A program made the translations under genes and the position numbers. A stretch of DNA of 64,000 bases, from assembly GCA_043758755.1 (NCBI GenBank), contig JAYVMW010000035.1:1-64000 (forward strand), written 5' to 3'. The stretch comes from Solimicrobium sp043758755. Lineage in GTDB: Bacteria; Pseudomonadota; Gammaproteobacteria; Burkholderiales; Burkholderiaceae_D. Of this stretch, positions 27,501-35,271 are shown piece by piece (position 1 is the stretch's first letter; each line of letters begins with the position of its first letter). The notes under the pieces are model-generated. The model searched no databases and was not told where the DNA came from. It was given only the letters and a program-made list of their open reading frames with translations.

Positions 27501-28232
27501 AAAGAGGCAGGATTCAGGCAACTGGATATTGTGGATTCAAGCCGCGATCTGGTGGCACTTTCAAACCGGCACTTCGGCGCATTCAATAGAGCGATCTCGG
27601 CGCAATCAGGCGTAACCACCACCGTCGCCAATGGCAGAAATTATTTACTGCTGCAAAACAGGAAATACGACCTGATCAGCATGGGAAACATGTCGGTCTG
27701 GCCTGCCGGCGCAGCGTCACTGTACAACCAGGAATTCTATGACCTGGCAGCGACCAGACTGACCGAGTCTGGCGTGCTGCAGCAATGGATACAATTGCAT
27801 CATATGTCGCCGGTCGATCTGGCCTGCATACTAAGCACGGCGCGCACGGTTTTCCCGATAGTCCATCTTTACAGCATCGGCGGACAGGGCATACTCATTG
27901 CACAGAAATCGCCCGACCGAACAGCACCACAGGCCGCCATCAGTCTGATGCAGGCCAGACTGGGGCTCATGGCTATGTTTAATGAAGTAAATCTCGATCC
28001 ATCCAGGTTCAGCGATGGGCTGATTTTATCTTCCAGCGATACAGACCGCTTGATAAAAAGTTTTGTCAACAGCAGTGAATTTGTCATTTCGACCGATGAC
28101 AATCAGTTTCTGGAGTATTCAACCCCAAAAGGCAATGCCCTCAATGCAGGGCAATCGATCAATCAGCTCAAGGAATTTCTAAGCCGGTTTTCTTCACGAA
28201 AAAAACCGGATGACAGGCCCGCTACTCCCTGA
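24558..28232 (+). CDS. Giant membrane fusion protein, paralog 2 (PAP2 + membrane + spermidine-synthase-like)
   Basis: This 1,224-residue protein is collinear with the preceding gene over its full length and is clearly its closest relative, with long near-identical blocks in the C-terminal domain (LVTNGKFQGNNDLRGEVPAQ, ASLYNQEFYDLA). PAP2 motifs are intact: YRNGFPSVHLG and STGEHYLVDLVVAFPY. In the Rossmann domain the nucleotide-binding loop reads VIEYGTG, with Glu where the other two copies have Gly. The residue segment after YDLI (SMGNMSVWPAGAASLYNQEF) again lacks the catalytic Asp. The start has no strong ribosome site. Its 3' end overlaps the convergent dusA gene by 11 bases. By eye it is less G+C-rich than the core genes around it. 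Confidence 0.8.
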   Translation: MISFDEQKLIRIISIFILFIGITGSFLGLASNPGVTTFIASLHTPGFYTNLGFFTLACIIPYAFAKRPVKEKITVLALGACSAVIVWRIQLDSWQLPFWSIANALVSAIGFCLFSIAAIFIDTNPEKKNRALVQHFKTLYLFVFALKFSAFDLVDFTISLHPVTYDSVAFFIDSTMGFYPSVVVARLAGSYPFLKSFLEVVYAWVIVGLPFLIGLQLKQKQTPPANLLLVWAVTTISSVLAYHLCPISGPAYFFGPEIFPNAVPVIDAIAHTPTIVNPNYRNGFPSVHLGTALIMVFAAWHQKSRLLKFIFTVVAILTALSTLSTGEHYLVDLVVAFPYFVAVQSICTHVRPEGQTCRMRAFWTGVALWLMWVILVRYGLVLFQNLPGFTYVAEILTVAASLYLYKQVLPYTVRDHTAPEKNHLSACFGTPDRIGIYAMFFISGLTGLITELVFSKQLSVVFGDMATQTVTVLAIYMGGLAAGAWLGGILVTRSRKSGFIICAVCALSIGAYSLASPALFLLARDLYVHAAQNMGNDLRAGLEGLVLFIPSILMGITLPVMTFELQQRGTTTGRAISSLYGAYSLGAATGALLAGYFLLPLLGAYKTMALSAVCSLAVAFIALKLNKRVAVNMNERPSANEELPKPMFSVSRQVANSALLALVIAGCVTMLMTVAYMHLLAVVAGNSVYAFSLMLFFLLAGSGVGATLARYAFNSAKPTAMIYSLLLFGLASILLVGAFQWNNLPALFAAYGSYTWQLNFSAKEAIRALVCWWMLFPAAVLMGACYPIALELAASAQSQPARIKAAANAISLNTIGNVLGTVTGGLLLIPMIGSLNTIRLCAALCLLAGIVVSVADRRLTSPTILASMSFVIMLFAVQPDSLNYTQLSSGSNIFFAFQHWGEVIDHSESLDGGLSTVSVINGKNQRAVKTLVTNGKFQGNNDLRGEVPAQLGFTGIALLHTVARDNALVIEYGTGVSARAFKEAGFRQLDIVDSSRDLVALSNRHFGAFNRAISAQSGVTTTVANGRNYLLLQNRKYDLISMGNMSVWPAGAASLYNQEFYDLAATRLTESGVLQQWIQLHHMSPVDLACILSTARTVFPIVHLYSIGGQGILIAQKSPDRTAPQAAISLMQARLGLMAMFNEVNLDPSRFSDGLILSSSDTDRLIKSFVNSSEFVISTDDNQFLEYSTPKGNALNAGQSINQLKEFLSRFSSRKKPDDRPATP

Positions 28233-29214
28233 CCAGATCCAGCGCTTCGAGCAATAATTCAGGCTGACCCAACGCCAGTTTTCTTGAATCAGACAGCCTT
28301 TGCCGAAACGATCTGGCCCCCGCCAGCCCTGCCATCAGACCCAGCATATGGCGTGTGATACTGTTGAGTTTGAGGCCCTGTTTTCCATGCAGGGCCAACT
28401 GGGTGGTCAGGTAAGGAACCATCGCTTCCAGAATTTCACGGCGCGACCTGACCGGCGTCGAATCCTGGTAATAGTGCGCATCAAATTCCGCCATCAGGTA
28501 CGGATGATGGTAAGCTTCCCTTCCCAGCATAATGCCATCGACATGCTGCAGATGCAGATCCATTTCAGCCACCGTCTTGACACCGCCATTCAGAATTATT
28601 TCCAGATCGGGGAAATCGCGCTTGAGCTGATACGCAAATTCATATTTAAGGGGTGGTATTTCACGGTTTTCCTTGGGGCTGAGTCCCTTCAGAATCGCAT
28701 TTCTGGCGTGAACGATAAAGGTCCTGCATCCGGCATCGGCAACGAAACCGACAAAGTCACGCATGAAATCATAGGAATCGCTGTCGTTGATACCGATGCG
28801 GTGCTTGACCGTTACATCAATACTGACCGCATCACGCATCGCCTTCACACAGTCTGCCACCAGGTGTGGCTCAGCCATCAGGCAGGCACCGAAAGCGCCA
28901 CGCTGCACCCGCTCTGACGGGCAGCCGCAGTTCAGGTTGATTTCATCGTAGCCCCACTGCTCACCCAGTTTTGCGCACTTTGCCAGATCTTCCGGTTCAC
29001 TGCCGCCCAGCTGCAGCGCTACCGGATGTTCAATTTCATCAAAATCCAGATGTCGTGCCACATCGCCGTGCAGCAGAGCACCGCTGGTAACCATTTCCGT
29101 GTACAACCACGTGTGCTTTGTAATGTGGCGATGAAACTGCCGGCAATGCCGGTCAGTCCAGTCCATCATGGGTGCAACAGAGATTGTTCGTGGTTTGAAA
29201 TTCGTTGAGCTCAC
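28222..29214 (-). CDS. dusA: tRNA-dihydrouridine(20/20a) synthase DusA
   Basis: This 330-residue FMN enzyme reduces uridine 20/20a in the tRNA D-loop. The N-terminal ISVAPMMDWTDRHCRQFHR is DusA-specific. The catalytic Cys is Cys98 in INLNCGCPSERVQRGAFG, and LNGGVKTVAEMDLHLQHVDG plus MLGREAYHHPY supply the FMN phosphate site. The start is GTG 29214. It is a conserved core gene lying between paralog 2 and paralog 3 of the giant membrane proteins, which suggests these were inserted or duplicated around it. Confidence 0.96.
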   Translation of the reverse strand: MSSTNFKPRTISVAPMMDWTDRHCRQFHRHITKHTWLYTEMVTSGALLHGDVARHLDFDEIEHPVALQLGGSEPEDLAKCAKLGEQWGYDEINLNCGCPSERVQRGAFGACLMAEPHLVADCVKAMRDAVSIDVTVKHRIGINDSDSYDFMRDFVGFVADAGCRTFIVHARNAILKGLSPKENREIPPLKYEFAYQLKRDFPDLEIILNGGVKTVAEMDLHLQHVDGIMLGREAYHHPYLMAEFDAHYYQDSTPVRSRREILEAMVPYLTTQLALHGKQGLKLNSITRHMLGLMAGLAGARSFRQRLSDSRKLALGQPELLLEALDLVRE

Positions 29215-29266
29215 TACATGTACCTGGGGAAGAATAAAAATTAAACACCAAAACTATCGAAAACAT

Positions 29267-32200
29267 TTAACGCGTTTTCAATTGAGACAAAAATAGATTT
29301 AACTGGTCCATCGATGCAGCACTGTCCATTGAATTTTCTTTGGGGGTTGCATATTCCAGATTGGCGTTGTCGTCTGTAGATATGACAAAGTCACGACTGT
29401 TCCGGTATGCATCAACCAAACTGTTGACCTGGTATGGCCAGAGGACCGGTTCCACTTTAAAATCATTGATTGACAGATCGGCAAGCGCAAACATGGTCGC
29501 CAACCCCGGTTCAGCCTGCATTAATTCCGAGATACGTGCTGCGGAATCCCCGAACGATTTTTTTGAGGCAATTATACGTGCTTCGTCGCCAGCCGAATAT
29601 AGCGCGACATAAGGGAATACTGAGCGCACCGTACTTAACAGACAAGCCAGAACGGCTGGCGTCAAATGATGCAGTTGAATTCCCTGTTCAAATACGCCGG
29701 CATCCGACAGGCGCTGCGCTGCCAGGTCATAAAACTCCCGATTATAAAATGCCGCGTTCCCAAAAACCCATATCAGGGTAACGTTGGTAGCAATAAGATC
29801 ATATTTTTTATTGGACAGTGCCAGATAATTTCGCCCGTCGCCAATCAATGTCGCAACACCTTGTTGCTCTGACACCCGGCCATTCAACTCTGAAAAATAC
29901 TTATTCGACAACGCCATCAGATCCTGATTTCTTTCGACTATATCGATATGCCTGAAACCAGCCTGTTTGATCACATTCGCATAGAAACCGGTTCCGTAAC
30001 CGATGACCAGCGCATTTACGCGTGCCGGACTTTGCAATAAGGGTGTTAACGCAGATTTAAGCTGGCTTTTCAGATTGCCGGAATCGTCTCCTTCAAAACT
30101 GCCGTTTGCAAGCAAGGTCCTGGTCTTCGCCGCATCACCTTGTGGATTGACTGCGACCGCCGTCAATCCTGTTTCCAAACTCATTGCATGGTCAATCACG
30201 GTTCCATACTGTGGCGAACTAAAATAAACCTGCGATCCGGACGACAATTCAGTGTAATTTAACGATGCAGGCTGCAATCCAAACAGGACCAGCAACAAAG
30301 CCAATGGGCACAGCACTGACCAATGTTTGAGATGGTGGCCGGACGCAGCGCTAATCAATCCGGCAATTATGCACAGGACCGCGGCGAACTGGATAATTTT
30401 TTGAATCTCCGGAATCGCAATCATCAGGACACTACAGCCGGCTGCAGCGATGATTATCCCCGTTATGTGTGCCCAGACTGCATGTCCCGAATTGTGCATG
30501 TGCAGGCGAGGCGCAACAACCATATCAAACAGCAGCGCAACACATGCGCCAGCTAATACCGACGGTGGAACTAGCATCGTTGCGCATACAAATGCGCGAA
30601 CCGCCTGCTGCCCATAAAAGTTCAAAGGATAGGGGTAGGTGCTGTAGTCGGCAAACCGTCCCGGTAACGCATCCCACTGAAAAGCACTTCCGAGCAGCAC
30701 GCCTGCCAGGGCAAATAACAACAGCGACACAATCAGTTCTCGCGGAAGCGCCAATACCCGCAAACGGTTCGCCAGCAGGGCCCCCGTCCCGGAGCTGAGC
30801 AAGGCCAGGAATAAAATCAGCAGCGCCACGTAAGAGCTGCTCCCGGCCACCACAATTAATAATTGTGTGTAACCGATCAGGGTCAGCGCGACAACGCTGC
30901 CCATCAAAAATAAAACCGCCAAAAATACACCGGCCTGTTTCGAATCCAATTCAGATTCATTCAGCCACTGCTGTCCAGCCTGATTGGACTTCGCCAGCGG
31001 GTCCGCTTCATTTTCTTTATGCAAATTGAGTGCAAACAGCGCCACAACCAGGCTCGCTGCCGCGCTTAAACTCAGGCCTGTTTTCAACCCCAAAAGCGGC
31101 AGGATTGCATAACCGAGCAGCAGTGCTGCCAGTGCTGCGCCAGACGTGATCGACACGTAGAGCGTTGCAAACACGTTCTCGGTTACTGGGCGCGCTGCCA
31201 CCAGTCTTGTCAGCATGGGTGAGATTGCCATTCCCATCAAAATCGATGGAATGAACAACACGGTAGCGTTGCAAAAAATTTGCAGCAGCGCTGCCTGGAC
31301 ATTTGAGGTCAGTCCACGTGCCATCCCGATATACAGTATTTGGATTTGCGGAATAAATACCGGGCTTAGAAAGCAATATAACCCAACGAGAAATTGACTG
31401 ACCGCAACCAGCAGCAGCGGCTTTTTACTGGTCCTGATCATGATTTTGCGACTGAGCCAGGCGCCTGTTGCAAGGCCAGCCAAACACAAACCATGCACGG
31501 TTGTTGACACGAAAAATGAATCGCCCGTGATAAGTGCCATTCTTTTATACAAAATGATCGCATAGACCATTCCGGTAAAACCAAGAATAAATAACATCAC
31601 AGGAATATCGGCTCGCCCAAACTTCTGTTCTTCAACATTGTTCTGCACACCGACCGATCCCCATACCTCATGCGGCCATATTCGACTGTAAGCATACAGG
31701 CTCATTGCTATCGTTATTGCACTGATGACCCAGACCAATCCTGGAATCGCTTGAAACAGCCCCAGACCGTTGCGTATTAATACGACCCAGATAAACCAGG
31801 CCGCGATGCCGGTCACAATGGCTTCTATGCGATATCGCTGCCCTGATTGATCGACACGCGTGCAAAACGATTGAATGGCAACGATAAACGGGAACGATCC
31901 AACCAGATCAATCAGGTAATGCTCACCAAGGCCCAACGTCGCCAGAAGCACCGAGGCACTCAGCGCATACAGAAAACACTTCAGAAGCCATGATTTTTCG
32001 TAGCGCGCGGCGAACAGCACAATTAAACAGGTCCCAAAATGCATGGAAGGAAAACCATTGCGATACGTAATGCCTGATGACGCGGCGAGGCCGGAAATTT
32101 GCTCCAGGGCAGGCATCGCATGGGGGAAATATTCCTTCCCGAAGAAAAATACCGGACCGGCCACCGGGCAAAAATGGTAGGCAATCAAAGCGCACGGTAC

Positions 32201-32905
32201 CGAAATGGACCAGACCATCAGCAAATTCGCCGGAGGCGTACGCGTCTGTCTCAATTGGAACGCAAAGACCAGCGCCACGCCCCATAATCCCCATTCATAA
32301 CCGGCATTCAGGATGACCGCAAACCAGTGATGCGTCGCATGAATTTTAGCTACCAGCACGCTGGGATTAAATCCAAAACCGGCATCAATGAGGTATGCGA
32401 CTCCATCAAATGTTCTGGGATGCAGTACGACTGTTAACGACAGCAGCGTGTAGGCACTGAATTGAAGCAAGGTCACAAAAACATAAAAATCAATCAGTTT
32501 TTGTCTGGTCAATTCGCTTTCCGGGCCCCGGCCTTTATTGAAAAAAATCATCGCCATTGATGCCAGACCGAATCCCAGACTTGAAATCATCAGATTCTTG
32601 ACCGACCAAAATGGAAAACTCCAGGCCGGTGGATGACTGAACCACACGAACACGGCTGAAATGAATCCCAACATCAGCACAACGGCGTATTCTTTCCAAC
32701 CCCGGCGACTCGCAAAATAAGGCAGCAAACATCCGGCCATGCCAAAGCCCAGATTTTTATACAACAAGCTCGAGCCAAGATCGTTAAAAATCAGATATAG
32801 ATTGGTATTGATGTGGGTAATGCCGAGCAAATACGGCACGATTGCGACGAGGAGCATTCCGATTGAAATGGCGCGAATTCTTGTGTGTTCGTTTTTCGGT
32901 TTCAT
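29267..32905 (-). CDS. Giant membrane fusion protein, paralog 3 (PAP2 + membrane + spermidine-synthase-like), divergent copy
   Basis: This protein has 1,212 residues from ATG 32905, chosen because its N-terminus (MKPKNEHTRIRAISIGMLL) then lines up with paralogs 1 and 2; upstream TTG 32956 and GTG 32947 are possible. Domain order is the same: PAP2 motifs CPVAGPVFFFG, YRNGFPSMHFG and LGLGEHYLIDLVGSFPF; a second membrane unit from GFTGMVYAIILYKRMALITG; then a Rossmann domain with VIGYGTGFYANVIKQAGF, GDGRNYLALSNKKYDLI and STDDNANLEYATPKE. It is visibly more diverged than copies 1 and 2 are from each other. The catalytic Asp of aminopropyltransferases is again absent (ATNVTLIWVFGNAAFYNREF). It is transcribed in the same direction as dusA, 52 bases upstream of it. 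Confidence 0.79.
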   Translation of the reverse strand: MKPKNEHTRIRAISIGMLLVAIVPYLLGITHINTNLYLIFNDLGSSLLYKNLGFGMAGCLLPYFASRRGWKEYAVVLMLGFISAVFVWFSHPPAWSFPFWSVKNLMISSLGFGLASMAMIFFNKGRGPESELTRQKLIDFYVFVTLLQFSAYTLLSLTVVLHPRTFDGVAYLIDAGFGFNPSVLVAKIHATHHWFAVILNAGYEWGLWGVALVFAFQLRQTRTPPANLLMVWSISVPCALIAYHFCPVAGPVFFFGKEYFPHAMPALEQISGLAASSGITYRNGFPSMHFGTCLIVLFAARYEKSWLLKCFLYALSASVLLATLGLGEHYLIDLVGSFPFIVAIQSFCTRVDQSGQRYRIEAIVTGIAAWFIWVVLIRNGLGLFQAIPGLVWVISAITIAMSLYAYSRIWPHEVWGSVGVQNNVEEQKFGRADIPVMLFILGFTGMVYAIILYKRMALITGDSFFVSTTVHGLCLAGLATGAWLSRKIMIRTSKKPLLLVAVSQFLVGLYCFLSPVFIPQIQILYIGMARGLTSNVQAALLQIFCNATVLFIPSILMGMAISPMLTRLVAARPVTENVFATLYVSITSGAALAALLLGYAILPLLGLKTGLSLSAAASLVVALFALNLHKENEADPLAKSNQAGQQWLNESELDSKQAGVFLAVLFLMGSVVALTLIGYTQLLIVVAGSSSYVALLILFLALLSSGTGALLANRLRVLALPRELIVSLLLFALAGVLLGSAFQWDALPGRFADYSTYPYPLNFYGQQAVRAFVCATMLVPPSVLAGACVALLFDMVVAPRLHMHNSGHAVWAHITGIIIAAAGCSVLMIAIPEIQKIIQFAAVLCIIAGLISAASGHHLKHWSVLCPLALLLVLFGLQPASLNYTELSSGSQVYFSSPQYGTVIDHAMSLETGLTAVAVNPQGDAAKTRTLLANGSFEGDDSGNLKSQLKSALTPLLQSPARVNALVIGYGTGFYANVIKQAGFRHIDIVERNQDLMALSNKYFSELNGRVSEQQGVATLIGDGRNYLALSNKKYDLIATNVTLIWVFGNAAFYNREFYDLAAQRLSDAGVFEQGIQLHHLTPAVLACLLSTVRSVFPYVALYSAGDEARIIASKKSFGDSAARISELMQAEPGLATMFALADLSINDFKVEPVLWPYQVNSLVDAYRNSRDFVISTDDNANLEYATPKENSMDSAASMDQLNLFLSQLKTR

Positions 32906-32992
32906 GTTGGGAATTTTAGTTTTGCCGGCTATTATAATGCCGATCACCTCCCCCAAAATCGCAAAAATTATTTTCAGAATCCGGCGTCGAAA

Positions 32993-33862
32993 TTATCGAT
33001 GTGGCAATCGATCCAATTCTTGCGAAGCCGCGCCGGGCATTAACGGATTATGGAGTTCAAACACCGTGCGGGAGGACAGGTCGGCCATTCTGATTGCCGC
33101 ACCGTTATATTGTTCGAATAACTTTTCGAACGAACCATCCTTGATCGCAGCGAGCAATCCCTGCTCAATAACTTTGGCCAGAGTCTGGTTTTTTTTGCTG
33201 ACGAAAAAATAAGTCAATGCAGTGTAATGCAGCGCCAAATGGGACTCAACCTCCAGTCCAAGTGTTGAATAGACTTGTTTTTCGCGCCAGATTTCTCCGA
33301 CCCCGCGCGGAAAATATTGAAACCTGCCCGCCACCAGCATCCGGTGCAGATTCTGGAAGTCGGAAACACCGATCACTTTCAGGCCATTGTCGCGCAAAAC
33401 GACCGTATCGGGCCAGTCGGTCTGCTGAGCGGCCACCAGTGATTTAAGTTGGTCCAGGGTCTGAATATGCTCAAACAGTGGTCGGTCACGTGCATTGATC
33501 AGAAACAGTCTCCAGCCCAGCAGACCTTTATCGAGTGAAATCCGGATCGGCAACATGCGACGTTCAATTTCAGGAGTAACCGGACCCCAGTCCACATTCA
33601 CGCCATCATCGGCCTCCAATTGTTTCCACAGGCGCGCGCGCACCATGGGATGCGCATACGGCTTTAATTCATATTGAACGCCCGCTTTGGTCAAGGCCAG
33701 ATCGAGCAGTGCAATATAGTAGTTGTCGCGCTTGTCGGTAGCCAGACCTTGCTCGCCGGGATAGGCAATCGAAAGATGCGCGGCCAGGATCTCAGGTGCG
33801 CCCAGCAATGAAAACAACAGCAAAACAACGCCAATTCCGATCAGGCGGAAACGATCAGTCAT
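32993..33862 (-). CDS. Periplasmic solute-binding-like protein (SBP family 3 type)
   Basis: The 289-residue product starts at ATG 33862, giving a clear signal peptide (LIGIGVVLLLFSLLGAPEILAA); the longer frame to 33955 would bury it. The mature part (LSIAYPGEQGLATDKRDNYY, DNGLKVIGVSDFQNLHRMLV, ALTYFFVSKKNQTLAKVIEQ, DGSFEKLFEQYNG) has the two-lobe pattern of transporter substrate-binding proteins of family 3. No permease or ATPase gene is adjacent, so it may be an orphan receptor or sensor component rather than part of a transporter. Ligand unknown. It lies 87 bases upstream of giant paralog 3 on the same strand and could be co-transcribed with it. Confidence 0.7.
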   Translation of the reverse strand: MTDRFRLIGIGVVLLLFSLLGAPEILAAHLSIAYPGEQGLATDKRDNYYIALLDLALTKAGVQYELKPYAHPMVRARLWKQLEADDGVNVDWGPVTPEIERRMLPIRISLDKGLLGWRLFLINARDRPLFEHIQTLDQLKSLVAAQQTDWPDTVVLRDNGLKVIGVSDFQNLHRMLVAGRFQYFPRGVGEIWREKQVYSTLGLEVESHLALHYTALTYFFVSKKNQTLAKVIEQGLLAAIKDGSFEKLFEQYNGAAIRMADLSSRTVFELHNPLMPGAASQELDRLPHR

Positions 33863-34063
33863 GCAATTTTGTCCAGTTTTCAAGATTTCGAATGCTTCAA
33901 TGGGTTTTAAAGTCGCCAGGATCGGTTCAAAACCAGATACTGACAGCATATCCAAGGAAGAATATACCAGTCAAAAATTTTTGAAAGCTTAATCGCGCAT
34001 GGTTTGAGGTGCGCCAAATTTATGCTGTCGTGACAGTCAGCCACCCTACTATACAAACTTGAC

Positions 34064-35269
34064 TCAGGCTGCTGACAATAATCGCTGGGTATGTCGGGCG
34101 ATCATTAAATCTTCGTTAGTTGGAATGACCCAGGCGAAGACTCTGGCATCTTTGATTGAAATGCACCCACCGTTGGCACTGGTGTTGATTTCCGCATTCC
34201 TGTTCGGATCAATTGCCACACCCAGCCAGGCTGCCGCTGCGCACACCCTGGCGCGAATCTCGGCTGCATGTTCACCGATGCCGGCCGTAAACACCAGCGC
34301 ATCCAAGCCACCCAACGCCGCAGCCAGCGACCCAAGTTCGCGGCAAAGGCGGTAAACAAACAGGTCCACCGCTTCCGCTGCGCGCGGATCGGCGCTTGCC
34401 AGCAAGACCTTCATATCGTCACTGAATGCAGATACGCCTTTCAGGCCGCAATCGTTATAGAGAAATGTCGAAATCTGTTCCGCATTCATTTTTTTCTCTT
34501 GAATCAAATACAGAATTACGCCCGGATCGATGCTGCCACAACGCTTGTTCATCATTAATCCGTCCAGCGCCGTGAAACCCATGGTTGACGTCACGCTGCG
34601 ACCATTCTTCAATGCGCACATGCTGGCACCGGCCCCCAGATGAGCAATGACTACCCGCCCCTGCGCCAACGTTGGCCCCATGTGCATCGGCATCACACTG
34701 GCAATATATTCGTACGACAAACCATGAAATCCATAGCGCCGCAGCCCTCCCTCAGTCAAGGCTCTGGGAATGGCGAAGGTGGTTGCCACTTTGGGGTTGG
34801 TATGGTGGAACGCGGTATCAAAGCAGGCTACCTGTACCAGATCGGGATATAACTTTTTTAACGCTTCAATGGCGCTGACATGATGTGGCTGGTGTAATGG
34901 GGCCAATGGAATCAGACGACGGATCTCAGTCAGGACTGCGTCGTCAATCACAATCGGTGCGCTATAACGATCACCGCCATGAACCACCCGATGTCCGGCT
35001 GAAGTCAGCCGATAATCGGGATACGTATCAGCAATCCATTTCAACAGAAAATCAATTGCCTGTACGTGCCGCAAATCAGGCAATTGCTGCTCGGTCAGCA
35101 CAGTCCCATCGGTGCTTTTGGCCATCAGGGTAACGACACCACCAAAGCCTGAAAACTGTCCGGAACTCATCTGACAGAGCGCACCGTTGCCGGTCTGGTA
35201 CAGAGAAAACTTAATGCTCGAAGAACCGGCATTAATGATTAATAACATCTCTGGTTTATTGTTGCCCAT
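34064..35269 (-). CDS. ackA: Acetate kinase
   Basis: This 401-residue enzyme interconverts acyl phosphate + ADP and acid + ATP. Family motifs are present in order: LLIINAGSSSIKFSLYQ, GHRVVHGGDRYS, FDTAFHHTNP, RYGFHGLSYEYI, VIAHLGAGASMCALKNGRSV and the C-terminal VFTAGIGEHAAEIR. The ATG at 35269 has AAGG 7 bases upstream; a GTG at 35275 overlapping the upstream stop is an alternative. It follows the MaoC-phosphotransacylase gene by 2 bases, so the pair forms an acyl-CoA to acyl-phosphate to acid module. Butyrate kinase is less likely from the motifs. Confidence 0.94.
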   Translation of the reverse strand: MGNNKPEMLLIINAGSSSIKFSLYQTGNGALCQMSSGQFSGFGGVVTLMAKSTDGTVLTEQQLPDLRHVQAIDFLLKWIADTYPDYRLTSAGHRVVHGGDRYSAPIVIDDAVLTEIRRLIPLAPLHQPHHVSAIEALKKLYPDLVQVACFDTAFHHTNPKVATTFAIPRALTEGGLRRYGFHGLSYEYIASVMPMHMGPTLAQGRVVIAHLGAGASMCALKNGRSVTSTMGFTALDGLMMNKRCGSIDPGVILYLIQEKKMNAEQISTFLYNDCGLKGVSAFSDDMKVLLASADPRAAEAVDLFVYRLCRELGSLAAALGGLDALVFTAGIGEHAAEIRARVCAAAAWLGVAIDPNRNAEINTSANGGCISIKDARVFAWVIPTNEDLMIARHTQRLLSAA

Positions 35270-35271
35270 CT

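Noticed and set aside
26757..27521. A 254-residue minus-strand open frame
   Set aside because: It is antisense to giant paralog 2, has no recognisable motif, and the plus-strand frame is clearly coding and homologous to two other genes.
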